A DNA stretch of 64,000 nt from Helicoverpa zea (GCF_022581195.2 NC_061469.1:558001-622000), one strand, 5' to 3'; positions 11,821 through 25,150 are shown, numbered from the stretch's first letter. Translations and numbers: made by a program. The notes: generated by a model not told the origin, from the sequence alone.

Positions 11821-14298
11821 CTAGAAAGGACAATGGGCACTTTGTATGGGATTTGGTACCCGCTCCAACAGTAACGTATGATATATCATTAGAAAGGTAT
11901 TTATGTGAACAATAATAAAAACTATGGGGCTTGCCTCAATTAGCTGTCCGATCCGAGTAACGATAAAAATTAAATCGACATAGAAACAAGTAGATATGTC
12001 ATCCATATATGCAAATTCATTAAGAGGCATATGTCGTCAGTATAATAATTTTAAACTCAGTTAATAGACATCTTAAATTGTTTGAGATACACTCTATTAT
12101 AATCTAGAGGTTGTAATAGTCTATGGAGTCATACTACGGAAACACAATCGTCATCTGATTTGACAAAAGTTCAAAACATTTCTGAAAACACAACTAATCA
12201 TTTTAGTTACATACTATCTTTAAACATACTGGCTTCCATGTACCTACACATTATATGAAATAAAAAACCTGTTATTAAAACATGATAATCATTAAACATT
12301 AATTGATTGTAAATACTGAAAGACTTTCATCAAATACATAAGCTATATTCTGCGTGAACTGCAAAGGTTTGCACACAGACTTTTTTTAAAGCAGTGGGCA
12401 GGCAAACATTCTAAGAAGGCCAAATTCTTGTTTTTTTGTTACTTTACCAGTTTTTATTCAATACAGTTGGATTTACGAACTACATCTACGTTGATGATTA
12501 ATGAACATTATACATTCTATTAGTCGATGTCACGCGAAATGGACAAGGAATTGGGACTAGTAGTCATAGTAAACATTTTTTGGCTTGCCAAGACCTACGC
12601 AATGGTACTAGAATCAACACTGTTGGACAGGGTACCAAAACGCCCATCGTCCTTTGATATGCGTAAATAAAATAGATTTTGAGTTACAGGGGGGTCGAAT
12701 TTGGCCCGAAATGGTTCGTGTAATAAAACCCACGGCCGGTGTGTCGCTTTTTTTGCTCGAACTTGGCGGACACACTGCCGTGTGTCTAGATATTATTTAC
12801 GAAGCGCACGCGCCCCTGTATCGCAGCAAGGAACCATAGATAAGGGAAACTGATACTTGATTTGATAAAGGCTTTATTTCCTGAAATGTTTACTGTAAAT
12901 TGTCAATAAGTTTTTTCTTATAAGCTGAGAAAAAGGATAGCGCTCTTTAGAAAAGCTTTTTGAAAAGAAGTCGTGAATATATAGTAATATGGTGTTTTAA
13001 TATTTATGATAAATATACGTATTTCTGGAATAAATGATTGGAGACACAATTAAATTAAACTTAGAGATTTATTAAAAGAGAGGTCTGTATTAACCACGAC
13101 AAAAATGGGCGGATTAGAGGCATCATTAAAAATAAAAGGCATAAAATTTACGATATTTTGTATCCAGTCCTGGTCGTTATCCCTTAAACATAGTTAGAAA
13201 ACAGATTAGGCAGTTGATGATGATTGATACCATAATCACAATGCAAGATTTTTTCCTTAGGACTTAACCGTGGTTTTTTCCCCCAATTTTACTCTACTTA
13301 TTATAAGCACTTAAGTAGGTGCTATTTCACACTACAAAAGATTGTATAGGTACAGTCCAAAAATGTAAATCGTCTCAACAATGCCAGAGTATTCATCTAC
13401 TTTTTTTAAAAGTTTAGGATACTAAGTAAGTTGTGGCGTTTGTTTTGATAAGAAATTATGATCTTTACGTTTTTAGGTACTTATGAAAATGTTCATTTGT
13501 TCAGTTGCTTTTGACGCTGACCGTACGTACAACTTAGGTATAAGTTTACGAGTAAGATACCTTATTGCAATTCCCAACGTGTACGAAATCGATATTCGAT
13601 ACGTAGTCGATGCTCGGCTATAAAATATCGATATAGCGTTCTGATATTGATATGAGGCGCAGTGTAGTAGTTTAGAATATCTACATATTTTGTTAAACAA
13701 TACCTGTAGGCATAGGTTTATACAAATAATTTTGACTCTCGTTTAGTTTTTCGAAGATGTAATAATGAACAAGTTTTCTAGTTGAAGATGATCAGAAATG
13801 GTTATCAGCTACATGAGATGAGAAATAGAGAGTGATTCTCATGAGAAATACAACCCAGCTTTATTATATTGCTAGTGCCAAAACTGCATTTCCAGCTACA
13901 ACAGCTACAATAACCTCATGTTTGAGGCTATTGTGCAGCAAAAGGTATTGATGATCACTACTGAATTGACAACATGTTGAATCTTTTGCTCAATTTGTTT
14001 TATTTATCTTGGATAGTTGCGTCCGGATCTTTGCGAAGATTTCTGAGACATAAAATTACAAACCGTTTTCCAATATAAAGGCTTTTCCCATTACTTCCAC
14101 CATAAACTCTATCAATACATGCGCAAATTACCTACACAACAATTTCCCAAGAATTTATTTAAAGATGGAATCAAAAAACTGTGGTCCATCTCGATGTCAC
14201 CGTCACGGCTACTTACTGAGTGATTTAACTGTGACAGTCTGACAGATTGACAGCTTGACAGCCAGCCATTATCATAGGCAGTTTGTGGTTTGTTTGCC
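11821..14298. other. Non-coding stretch
   Basis: No exon or RNA gene is supported. A GC-richer patch at 12730-12830 contains a perfect short palindrome (ACACACTGCCGTGTGT-like) but no gene signature. Confidence 0.45.
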
Positions 14299-14312
14299 GT
14301 TGTCATGGCAAC
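14299..14312. promoter_or_regulatory. Candidate X-box (RFX-type site)
   Basis: GTTGTCATGGCAAC is close to the palindromic RFX-family X-box GTTRCCATGGYAAC, with one departure in the left half. It lies about 0.6-0.85 kb upstream of the putative 5' UTR exon ending at 15172. RFX factors control many ciliary and some polarity genes. Any role here is inference from one motif. Confidence 0.3.
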
Positions 14313-14859
14313 CGCTGATGGCCGCTGTTAGCTTTAATATGGGCTATTAATTTATTGCTTGAGAAGACGTGATTAGAGTGTTTTTATAGTTTTTTGTACT
14401 TGAAGCTAAAATATCACGGAAATAATTGGAAATCTACAATAGTTTAAAGTTGTGCATATTGTACATTATGTAGAGTCATTCCAAAACTAGCTTTACTGAG
14501 TGAGTCTAGAAATACCGGTTGCATACAACCTTCAAAAATAGCGTAGATAACAGAGGCTACAAATACAACACAAGTTTTTCAAACTTGAAACAGCTGACAA
14601 AAAGCAACAGAAAAATAGCTTATATTAATGAGAAGCATAACATTTCTCATTGCTTTTCAATATAATCGATTAGCACTTGTAACATTAAAGTTTCTTTTAA
14701 GAGCAAGTGTTTATCTCCCACACACACACATACACAACTGAAACTAGCAAGACCCGATTGTTGCGAGCCTTCATAAAATTACAAATCAACTTTTTTACCA
14801 AAAGCTTTCGCTCGTCATCAAAGTTGTATACATTAATCATACCTGTCTTTCTGTCGCAG

Positions 14860-15172
14860 GGACTTACGACAAAGCCTGCAGGAGGGAGAGAGACAGCAAT
14901 AGCAGACGAGGTGCGCGCGCGCAGCGTCCGAAGCGCCTCGCCGCAACAGTCGACGAAAACCCCAGAGCGAGACAGTCACGTCGTATCAAACGAAATATTA
15001 TTTATTTCAAATAATATTTCCTCACACCAAGTGCTGTAATAGTGAAGTGTGTGTGAACTGTGTACTTTGTGTGTTGGATGTGTTGTGTACTTGTGTACTG
15101 AAAGTGCAGTGTTGTGTTGTGTATACCATCTGTCGTGTCGCTTCACGGTGATGATTATTGGATTTGCTCGAG
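14860..15172 (+). other. Putative 5' untranslated exon
   Basis: A GC-richer island (14880-14975, with an alternating GCGCGCGC run) passes into a GTGT-rich leader typical of moth 5' UTRs. It ends in a donor-like CTCGAG/GTATGG at 15172/15173. An ATG at 15151 precedes the donor. Spliced to 39685, it would read eight codons, cross into the TGATGGTGTGA at that exon's start and stop there, so it would be a short upstream frame. The strand, the missing acceptor-side exon and the position fit a first exon of the ANKRD6 gene, but a link across 24.5 kb cannot be shown from sequence alone. It could belong to another transcript. Confidence 0.35.
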
Positions 15173-17030
15173 GTATGGTGTTTTGTTTTAATATTTTATT
15201 TATAGCCATAGCATATTATAAGCCTTAATACAATATTTTTCACAAGATACTTAGAAAATAATATAAAAATTTGTTCTCTTGTATAAAATATGTAGACCAA
15301 TTTATCATGGCCAAATTCCTAGAACATTAACAAACGAACAAAAAATACGAAATATTACAACAAGTACATGAACGAGTTACGAAGCCGAAATTGTTGAACC
15401 GAAAAAATCTCTCACATCAACGTTGTATTAATAATAACGATCATTAATCATAACCGCGATAAAATCGTTAACGACAATAGATCGTTAAGGCGTACCAAAC
15501 ATCAATGAAATACGGACCTCGAAAATATGGCCTTTGAAAATACGGTATTTGAAATATGTAAAAAGTCTCGCGTATTTTAAAATGTTATCTAAGAAAAGAC
15601 ATCAACGCGCTCGCACTAATAGTTCTCAATATTTCCTTATAGAAAGTATTCTTATCTCGACAATCTTAACAGTTTTTGTTCTAGTTACCAATCTTATTCT
15701 TATCCACTTGTATTATTTAAAAAGGTATATGTTTGAGGCATGTTTTCAATATAAGCAGAATCTTTTAAGACTGGCTTTTCAGTAAAATATATACTTCTCT
15801 ACTCTTATCAATGCTATAAAATTTCAAACGATTAAAATCCCTTTTAACTTTTAAACTTTTAAACGACTACTAAATTGAGATGTTAAAAATCCCACACTTC
15901 GGTTATTTCTGGCATATTTTAAGCAATTACATATCTTATTTTAAAACACAAGAATACTTAAAAGTGGATATTAGCATACCTCCGGCGTTTCATGAAGCCA
16001 TGAAAACGTCAATGTCGCCAATAAATGCGATAATGATACGAATACAGCCTTATTCCACAATACAGAACAAAATGAACTCTAGGTGCAAAGGAATAAGATT
16101 TAAAATCGAATGAACTAGATCATAAAGATTTTGTATGCAAGTCGAGTTTTGCAAAATTGATATTAAAATTGTAAATTGTTGTAATTTAGACTTTGTTTGT
16201 ATAGCATTAAGGTTGCTAAATCAATATTGAGTGGTTATAGTAGAAGATAGTGTTTAGTTTTTGTAGTTTTGTTTGTTTTAACAAATGCTGCGATGTTTCC
16301 GATGCGATCTATCTTCGGATGTAATGTTAGGTTATTGCGCATTCATGAAACTGATATTTTAAAGGAAGGCTGTACTGTTGTGTTGTGTTTGAGTAATGTG
16401 CTGTTTGATCCGTATTTTGTATTGTAACAGACAAATAAATTCAATCTTCATATCGAGTGAGCTGCAGGTTTAATCATCTCGCATGATTTACGATCAGGGT
16501 TTTTTCAAATAAATTCAATATAAATATGGGAATAATACAGATGAGAATGAGATGGTATTTTTGAGACTAGTGTGTGTGACTGCTGAGCTTTGGTAGGTTT
16601 GATTCAGGCACTTTCCAAGGGCGTATTTTCCATGTAGAGCCGCATTTTATGATGGCGATGATAATACCCGATATACCTCATCAGGGCCTTGCAGAAGGCT
16701 TTTCCACTTTTTTTGATCTTTAGTAACAAGTTTATAACTAGAAAAGTTCAATGTAGTGTTATGTAGGTATCGGAATGTAAAGCCCAAAATTTTGTTAAAT
16801 CGTAATGCATCCCTATGACAATATAAACCAGCTTTGAGCAATAGAAACTATCACACATATCTTCCCCTACTCCCACAAAAACTAAACGTAACTTCCGCAT
16901 CTTTATCAAAGCCAACCTTAAGCAAGTTAAGTTCATTACTAATCCGCTATCGACAGCCAATCGCGCGGCGCCGAGCACAGCGACCGCCCACGACGAACGC
17001 CTTCCATTTACATAACATATCACAAACAGA

Positions 17031-17448
17031 ACATAATTTATATATCTGTATGTATGTATATATGGAAATAGTTTCAGTGTTGGTATGTGTACATAGGTGA
17101 CAGTATTACACAATATGTTTTGAGAGTGAAGTGAAAATCTTGGGCGTCATGGGAAAGTATTCATATCTCCGAGCCTTTTTTCCCAACCATGTTTCGGTCG
17201 GCTTCCAGTCTAACCAGATTCAACTGAGTACCAGTGCTTTACAAGGAGCGACTGCCTATCTGACCTCCTCAACCCAGTTACCGGGCAACCCGATACCCTT
17301 TGGTTAGACTGGAATATCACAAACATATTATTATTTATATATTACATGTATATTTGGAAATAGTTTGTGTTGGTACATAGGTGACAGTATTACACAATAT
17401 GTTTTGATGGAGAAGTGGTAATCTTAGCGGTCATGGGAAAGTTATCAT
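17031..17448. repeat. Diverged direct duplication around a retroposon
   Basis: The blocks 17031-17156 and 17325-17448 share GGTGACAGTATTACACAATA and flanking text at a spacing of 284 bp. Between them lies a minus-strand copy of the GGTTAGACTGG retroposon (17160-17312). The repeat units are clearly diverged from each other, so the duplication is not recent. Confidence 0.6.
17160..17312 (-). mobile_element. SINE-like retroposon, minus strand
   Basis: Reading the minus strand, it contains CCAAAGGGTATCGGGTTGCC at one end and GGTTGGGAAAAAAGGCTCGG at the other, with CAGATAGGCAGTCGCTCC between. It shares this order with the + strand copy at 22961-23117. It is non-coding. Confidence 0.65.
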
Positions 17449-20378
17449 CTGCCCAGCATTTTCTTTGTGAGAAAATGTTAGAAGTATGTTTTGCTTGGAT
17501 TAATAGAAGCGCACGGCCGCCCTGTGTGATTGGAGATTGTCGTGTACAGGGTCCCCGGTCAGATTCCTGTGTCGAACAAAATCGAGAGGTTTTTAAAATC
17601 TTTCACAGAGCAGCTGGAGCCTGGACGTTGAATGTGTTGCACTTAATTTGCTAACTTGGTCATAAAACAGTAATGTTCCACATCAACTACTCTATAAAAG
17701 AAAAGTAGGTACCGACGTCAGTTCAGATACTCAATCAAGACATATTAATGGCTGGATTTACTTGCGGATTTTAGTCATTTACCTTATTTAAACCTTTGAC
17801 CACTATTAACAAACGTCAAAACAAATGAATCACCGAACATTAACGGAGCCATTAGATGTGTATCTAATTGATCTATTGCACCTTATTTAATTAATTCTGA
17901 CAGTTCAAAGTTTGACAGATTTTATCTCAAGACACGTGTATATCTTATTTCTGCAGTTTTTGGACCGGTTACTTTTACATTTCTTACTCACGAATTCTAT
18001 TTACGACTACATTTTAGCATTTTAATGTTTTATCTTGTCAAAGTGTGGCACATTAAAAGTAATTGCTTTTGGAAACACTTTCTCTGAGACACATTACATA
18101 CCACTATTCATTCCAACTTAGATATTTTAATTGCAAGTGTGACTTTGCTAAGCAGTTGTGATAAAATAGTTGAACCGATTTTAGTTAGATAGATTGAAAC
18201 CTAAGTAATAACTTTATTTATTTATATCTAATTTACATAAAGTAGTTTCCTCAGGATACTAGTAAAAACAAGGAAGATATTTATCTGTCTATCCGTGGAA
18301 ATTAACCTACGTGAAGTAGTTTCTTCAGTTTACAATAGAAACCGCGGAAAATACCTGGCTGTCTAACCGTGGAGATAGTTACATACTACCTACCTACTTA
18401 TTGACTTTTTCTTCTACTCAAAACAATGTGTATACGTTACGTAAGTAAGTACGTAACTCGAAGTTTTTGTTCGTAAGTATTGGGGGGAAGCAAAGGTCAG
18501 TCGGCAGCTGGGAACTGCACCTGCATCCTGACGATGCTGGCACAATGCAGAGGACGTTGCATTGTATACTCGAGCTTGTGTTACTTAAGGATATAGGACG
18601 TGGAAGTTAGTGGGACTTGAGAAGCTGGTAAGTTGTATGCTGTATTTCAGCTTAGAGATGAAAGGGAAGATTAAATTAATGTACCAAATTAAATAGTTGG
18701 ACGAAAGAGTTAGTTGGTTGGTGGCTTTAATCAATAACTTTAAAACGGCTGAGTCGATTTTGATATAACAATAGCAAAGGAACAGTGCAGGCTAAATAAA
18801 CCAAATCAGTTCATCCGTTTAAGAGCTATGTTGCCACAGATACACACAGGGGTTAAACTTACATAGCCAGTATTTTTGACTATGTTTTTACTTCGAGGAT
18901 TAACTACAACCACAGTGTGCAAACTACAACAATACAAAACACAAAAGCAATTCCTCCAAATTAAAAGATAAATCTATTAACAAACAAACATTAGTTCCGA
19001 GCTTGTAACTCAATTGAGCGATGGTCGCGATACCACCGACAATAGACCCGCCATTGTTCACTCAGACAGTTGGTACGATTGCGCGCGCGCAGGGTTCACT
19101 CACGGATTTACATACAAATGCAGATAAACCCGTGACTTTCTTGACACTTAGAAGAAAGGGTGACCTTTTGTAGGTTATTTTTTTAACCCAGTTTCAAAAA
19201 AGAGGTGCTGTATAAAAGGTTTTTAGTGGTTTAGAAGTCGGTGGCAAAATAAACACAGCAGAAACCTTGATAACAACTTCTAGAGCAAGGATTTTTATGT
19301 AAATAGTTTTTTGATAATATTCGTATGATTTTGTTAAGTAGGCAGAATAATAAATTATGGAGTTTACGGCTCGTGATTATAATTTATGTAAATGTTTATC
19401 GGAATTAGTTTAGATCCATGATAATTGGGTAGACCAGTTGTTAAGTATGTCAATTTAATAGTCCTTTATGTTTTAATCTGCTCAGAATTAAGACAGTACA
19501 AAGTCAATCCATCGATCGATAATACCATTATTTCTCTTCAAACTCAGTTCTAAGATTCTAAAACCAAACAAAGAAAAGTGCAATCAAAAATGCACATTAG
19601 CGAAAACGTAATAAGGTATAAATTCGTATACCAAGATGTGTTATTAGCTCAAAAGCCCCATTGTGTATCAGGTTCGTTAAAGCCATGCCCTGTTTGATTA
19701 GGAGAGAGCTCCACTAGCTTATATTTGTATTCATTATATATGTAAACGGAGCTTTGTGTGATTATGAGAAATCGAGAGCGCTAGATAGATAATAAACAAC
19801 TGAACTCTTTGATGCTGCGAGGTCACTGACCTGCTAGGTCGTAACTTACAGACATACACGTTTTTTCGAAGATGTATATTTAGTTTTACAGGTAAACAAT
19901 ACATGGATGAATCTCGTTCGGTCGGTTTCGATATTCGAGGTCCGGGGTTCGACTCTTATCTCTGCTAAACTCTTTCATTTACCTAGTGTAAGTTTTCAGT
20001 CTCGTCTGTCCCTTTAGCATACAATGATAAACTCGCTTATTTGACGACTATTATTCTTTCTACTTCTTTGGGACTTGAATTTTAAGCATAACTACCCCAA
20101 AATTGGTAAAAAAATAATAGGTTTATTTACCCTTTCTAGAATAACAGGCATTCTACTCCCCAGCATCTGCATACTTACTTCCTCAATCAACAATAGCTCC
20201 AAGCTTTATTCCACTTCAATCACCTCGCCCACTATTCACCAGACCTTACAAAACTCCGCCATAGTACATTCATTTGTTTCTCCAATCATCCGGAACCCGC
20301 TGCGATCGACTCCGCCAATTAATTCCAACTAAAACAAAGGCTTTTTGAAGTCGTTCTGTTCCCCTTTAGAGTGCATAC

Positions 20379-21223
20379 AGACTGCAAACTTTTAGTCGGC
20401 CGACAGTTTTTTTGGGTACCTAAATCAGTATGTAGATAAATGGTAGTGCGCGCATTATAAAGATCAGGTGCTAAGCCGATACCAAACCGACTGAAAACTT
20501 TGATTATATTCACGATTTTCTTTAAATTATATTAAATTACCGGACCAACAGTCGGCAGACAGTTGTCCCAATAGTTAGCCAAATGTTTTTTAAAGAAAAT
20601 CTTGATACCAACCCAGTCGGTCTAATACGAGCAAAATACCTACAGCCTTACTTATAAAAATCAACTAATCATCTTCTAATCATTGTTTTAACTAATTACT
20701 ACTTAAAGCCTTAAGTAGTGATTAAATTATTTTGTCATAATTAATCGTATCATCGTAATTAAATTATCATGTCTTAAGTAATGAACAGATAATGACATAA
20801 AAACATACTAATTTCTCAACACTACCTGAATGTTGGTAGCTTTAAAAAAATATTTGTCATGAAAACGTTGTGTAATGGCAACAATGGCATCCGTAAAATA
20901 TAAAATTAAAAAGTCGAGCTGTCAATAAACCGGAAATGAAAAATCAGCTGGTAAGAATCCAGCCATTTTGCTAATTAGCGGGTTAAACAAGGGTGTGAGG
21001 CTATTTAATTTGACAGCTCATTTAAGACATTGCTAAGAAAATGATTTATTTCAGCCACGTTTATAAGTAAGGTTTTTTCTTAAACACCCCTTAAGTATAA
21101 CTTATTATTTAATTCACGTTTATAAGTAAGACTGGTAATCTTTGTAATGCGCTAACTACCATTCAGCTTCATACTGATCTATGAGCCCAAACAAACTATC
21201 GGCCGACTAAAAGTTTACAGTCT
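20379..21223. mobile_element. Inverted-repeat element, about 845 bp
   Basis: A 38-bp terminus beginning AGACTGCAAACTTTTAGTCG (20379-20416) is repeated in inverse orientation at 21186-21223 with few mismatches. The interior is AT-rich and non-coding. It holds a subterminal AACAGTCGGCAGACAGTTG near 20548 and a direct repeat CACGTTTATAAGTAAG at about 21057 and 21115. No clear target duplication was found. Confidence 0.6.
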
Positions 21224-22960
21224 ATAGACTTTCACTTTTTTGTATGTGTGTATGTAAGCAATGCGTGGTCGGGTACAATTGATAGTTATGGGTTATATTA
21301 TTTAGTGGTATGGGGGTTTTATGGCAGTAATGCTATCCTGCAGGCTGTGCTCGAGGCACTAAAAAGAAAGGCGTGTCGAGATAAGTTTTATGCGAATGTT
21401 TGTCAGATAACGTTTCGCACGTGCTTATAAATTACTGAGTGGTTGTGTTTATTCTACGAGCGTTTTGTTTTTGTTTTTTTGAGTTGTTTAACGCATGAAG
21501 GTTTAATGTGATAAACCGACGTCTTACTTTGATTTAACAATGAAGTAAACCAATAGTTGTTTCTAAATAAAGCCTTCTTTTGCATAATCAGTCCCCATCA
21601 GTCTCCTTTCAAAAAATCGGCACTTATATGAGGTTATTATCACTCACAACTATCAACTTTCTGTTATTTATGTAGCTTAATGACACAGACTTATAAAAAC
21701 CAATAAATTACCCAAATACCTTTAAACACAAAACAGTCATAAACACCACACAAAACACCATTTCCCGCACATTATTTAGCCATAAAATCACACGTTATCC
21801 AGTCCAGAACAATTGTTCATAACCCCTTGTTCCCATAGCCCGAGATGCGAGATAACCGCGCAATTAACCCATGACCCCCATGCTATCCGCCATCACACAA
21901 TGGCGATCGACTTTATGAAGCCTGGCTGGGGTCTACGTGATTACACGAGGAGTAGGTACTAGGATATTGATGGCTGAGCTGGAATTTAGAGCTTAAGTTT
22001 ATGTGAGAGATGGTTTTGTTAATGTTTTAATGGGTAAGTGAATTTTTAAGTGTTATATAACATGGAAGTATTCTTAGATTTATCTACATTAAAATATAGG
22101 ATTTGGATGTCGAATTTTCTCCTGTTTGTAAGTCGGGTAGAAATCTTCTTCATATAGACGATCACAGTCTTTTGGATTATTTAACAGGTTCTACAGGTAT
22201 CTTAGTTATTTCAAAAATATCTATTGAAATAAGTACACAAAAAGGAAAGTAAGCTAATTAACTAAGATGAAAAACATAAACATTACTTCTAAAAAAACGA
22301 AAACCAATTTACATAACTTAATCAGAACTAAGCCGTAAACTACCTAGATCAGGAATGTACCTCGTAAATAATTTGACCTTACCGACCTTCTTCAAATTAG
22401 TATATTTAAGTAACAGTAGCCACGCATGTAGCATTATTAAAAAAAACCAGCTGACCTCGCTCGCCTCCCGACCTCGCCTATCAACTCATTCATACATATT
22501 ACACTGTTATTTATTACCACACGATATCATTACCGAACTACAATTTAGATACTAGAAAAAAACCTTAACCAAACAGTTTCGATATAATGACGCGTATAAA
22601 AAACTGAAACTAAAAGACGAAAAATACAATATGTTTTTTTTTTCTCTGTATATTTTGTTGTGAACTCTAATATCTTGGGCGCACTATTTCATTAAATGTA
22701 GCATGCAATGTAATTGAAAACAAACATTATAATTTTCAATGATTGTTTTTTTAATTGTGAGGCAATTTATTATTTCTTAATAATTTAAAGTATGTAATGT
22801 ATTGTGGTATTGAGCAAGGTTAGAATGCACATTCGGCTGTGCACGGGTAATGTTACTTGAATGTACGCATCACGAATTTTAATTCACTTACTGATGCAAT
22901 GTTTACCGTGTGTAACGATAAGGAATTCGTGCGTTTTTAATCGACTTGTCAAAAAGACAC
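21224..22960. other. AT-rich non-coding stretch
   Basis: Nothing assignable beyond base composition. Confidence 0.45.
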
Positions 22961-23117
22961 CAGTCTAACCAAGGGGTATATTGGGTTGCCCGAGTAACTG
23001 TTGAGAGGGTCAGATAGGGCAGTCACTCCTTGTAAAACACTGGTACTCAGCTACATCCGGTTAGACTGGAAGCCGACCCCAACATAGTTGAGAAATAGGC
23101 TCGGAGGATGATGACTG
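22961..23117 (+). mobile_element. SINE-like retroposon, plus strand
   Basis: It begins CAGTCTAACCAAGGGGTATA and continues through CAGATAGGGCAGTCACTCC to GGTTAGACTGGAAGCCGACC. It ends GGCTCGGAGGATGATGAC, a short GAT-type tail typical of a moth retroposon family. This is the best preserved of the copies at 17160 and 28735. Confidence 0.7.
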
Positions 23118-23563
23118 TCAAAAAGGAGGAGGTTCTTAATTCGTCGCGATCTTTTATTTTTCTTTTTTTTTACGGGTCTGTGACTTTAATGTTATCTAAA
23201 ACAGGATTTAAGAGGTCAAGAAAGTTTGATAATAACTCGCTACCGTGCTTCTGTTACGAATATTAAACTTGACATTTAAAATGATGTGGAATTTTTATAA
23301 ATATACACGTAAATAACGTTTTAATTTTATTGCTTTACAGTCGTAAATAAAGTAGTTATGCAGTTGCTATGTTGAGTGTTCAACTTCTGTATGATTTTGT
23401 GGTTTCCCGCTGATTTATATACCTATGACTTAAATACGTGAAAAACAAGCTTATAACTGCATCCAGGATCAGAATAAAATATCTTCAAATAAAATCTCAA
23501 TCGGTACAGCCATTTCATCGTTATCCTTTGAAAGCGTAACAAACGAAATCACTTTATTATTCA

Positions 23564-24036
23564 CTAGCAGTTTTCTCGCGGTTTCACCCGCGTCTCGTGG
23601 ATACTGCTACCCGTTCTGGGATAAAATATAAACTATGTTACTCGCAGGTAGGGCTGCCATCCGTTCGGGTTTCCCCGGATTTGTCCTCGTTTGGAGGCCG
23701 TACGGGGGCCGTCCGGGCGGGGTTTCAAGAAGTGTCCGGGGAAAACCCGGACACTTTTCATGTAAGGAAGCACCTCATTGGATTTAAGTATGTGTTAATA
23801 GTAAATGGATTACAAATTAGGTATTATTTTGTTTAAAAAAATCGTACTCCTTCGGGGAAAAAATGCGATTTACGCCAAATGTCCGGGTTTTTTTAATGTT
23901 TGTCCGGGTTTGGTGAAATTCGAGATGGCAGCCCTACTCGCAGGTAATGTAGCTTATAAGTGGTGAAATAATGTTAAAAATCGGTTCAGTTGTTTTTGTA
24001 TAAATAAAGTTTTCCTCTGCATAATGTTAGTATAGA
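23564..24036 (-). mobile_element. Helitron-like element carrying a nested insertion
   Basis: On the minus strand it starts TCTATACTAACATTATGCAG and ends GGGTGAAACCGCGAGAAAACTGCTAG, with A/T host bases at the borders (A at 23563, T at 24037). Body motifs such as AACTGAACCGATTTTTAACA match the copy at 32486. It is interrupted at the ACTCGCAGG position by the hAT-type MITE at 23649-23937. Without that insert it is about 175 bp, a normal size for the family. Confidence 0.75.
23649..23937. mobile_element. hAT-type MITE with 8-bp target duplication
   Basis: The termini are TAGGGCTGCCATC and its exact reverse complement, flanked by perfect 8-bp duplications CTCGCAGG (23641-23648 and 23938-23945), the hallmark of hAT elements. 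Inside are several GTCCGGG motifs, one pair forming a 10-bp stem with a 5-base loop (23731-23755). There is no transposase frame. Because it splits a Helitron copy, it arrived after that copy. Confidence 0.88.
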
Positions 24037-24249
24037 TAATAATTTATACTTAATATTAACTTTGTCCAATGAAGACGTACCTTAACAAAAGCATAGAGAA
24101 TGTAAAGTAAATACGTATAACAGTGGCGCAGGCGCATGGCAGGCAGAGGTAATATCCGTTCAGTTATGAGTGTGTAACAATGCTTCAATTTACGGTGACT
24201 GACCTTTTTTGTGCCTTTCAAATTACTTTGAGGTGGTCTCACATACAAT

Positions 24250-24438
24250 TCCTCTTTATTATATTATAAATAGGAATTGTTTGTTTGTACCTTATAGGCT
24301 CCGAAACTACTGGACCGATTTGAAAATTTTTACCAATCTTGGAAAGCCACACTCTTCCCGAGTAAAATGGTCTTCATTTTAACCCGGTACGAGCAGTGGT
24401 TCTCATGAGATATGGGTGAAACCACGGCAAAAGGCTAG
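24250..24438 (+). mobile_element. Helitron-like element
   Basis: It runs from TCCTCTTTATTATATTATAA through GGCTCCGAAACTACTGGACC to GGGTGAAACCACGGCAAAAG and ends GGCTAG followed by T. It belongs to the same family as 32486 but is diverged, and the 5' flanking base is T rather than A. Confidence 0.65.
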
Positions 24439-24515
24439 TATTAACTAAATGTCTTGAGATAAGGACTTTTTACTTTAGTAATAAACCTGCTCCAAATAAA
24501 CAGATTTCTGAATAC

Positions 24516-24746
24516 TATAGTTCGGCCATTCAGAGAATGCGTTCCTGACACGTCGCGATTGAACTGACGACGTAACTACATTCATTGATTATTGATATAA
24601 TAATGTTGTTTTAATGCTCCTCAATTGTTAAAACGGTAAACAACCAGCAAAAATATTTTTATCGTAACTGCAACGCCATTGCAAAGTTACGTCGTCAGTT
24701 CAATCGCGACGTGTCAGGAACGCATTCTCTGAATGGCCGAACTATA
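24516..24746. mobile_element. TA-flanked MITE, copy 1
   Basis: A 231-bp element counted with its TATA borders. Its 62-bp perfect terminal inverted repeats start TAGTTCGGCCATTCAGAGAA just inside a TA. The TA dinucleotides at both ends suggest Tc1/mariner-type mobilisation. By eye I find no difference from the copy at 36210-36440, so both arrived recently or from the same source. Confidence 0.88.
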
Positions 24747-25150
24747 ATGTCATAATTTTCTGACCAGTTATGCTATAAATTCTCACATTAAACGGTTTAT
24801 GAGAATAGTGAACTAAAAACACTGACATGTAATTAGCTTATGAATTGATACTTGCGAATGTAGCTCACATACAGAATCCCGTTGTGCCCATAAAACTGCA
24901 AAGTGGTTTATGTTGACAAAAAACCTTATTTGAATTTGTAAGTATATCTGTAGATAGTTTCCAAATGTGTGTTGCGATATATTATAGGAACAAAGTAGTT
25001 CGCCCACGCGAGGCGCCTACTATGGTATCACTAGCCATGTGTGTACGTTACCATAGTTACCGGCTTAGAGCGTTTAAGTTACTAGAGACGCCATTGCCTC
25101 GCCTTCCGCTCTGCGAACCTATGTGTACCTATCACCTATAGCGTTTATTA

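Larger units (their letters stand above)
15173..20378. other. Presumed intron; mostly unassigned
   Basis: Apart from the duplicated block at 17031-17448, nothing can be assigned. GC-rich, promoter-like patches occur at 16955-17000 (with GCCAATCGCG) and 19020-19110 (with a GCGCGCGCGC run). A 3'-end-like AATAAATTCAATCTTCAT lies near 16434. These may be alternative promoter or exon pieces but lack coding support. Confidence 0.4.

Noticed and set aside
23597..23836. 79-codon open frame
   Set aside because: It lies across a Helitron and a hAT MITE, so it is a chance frame of mobile DNA.
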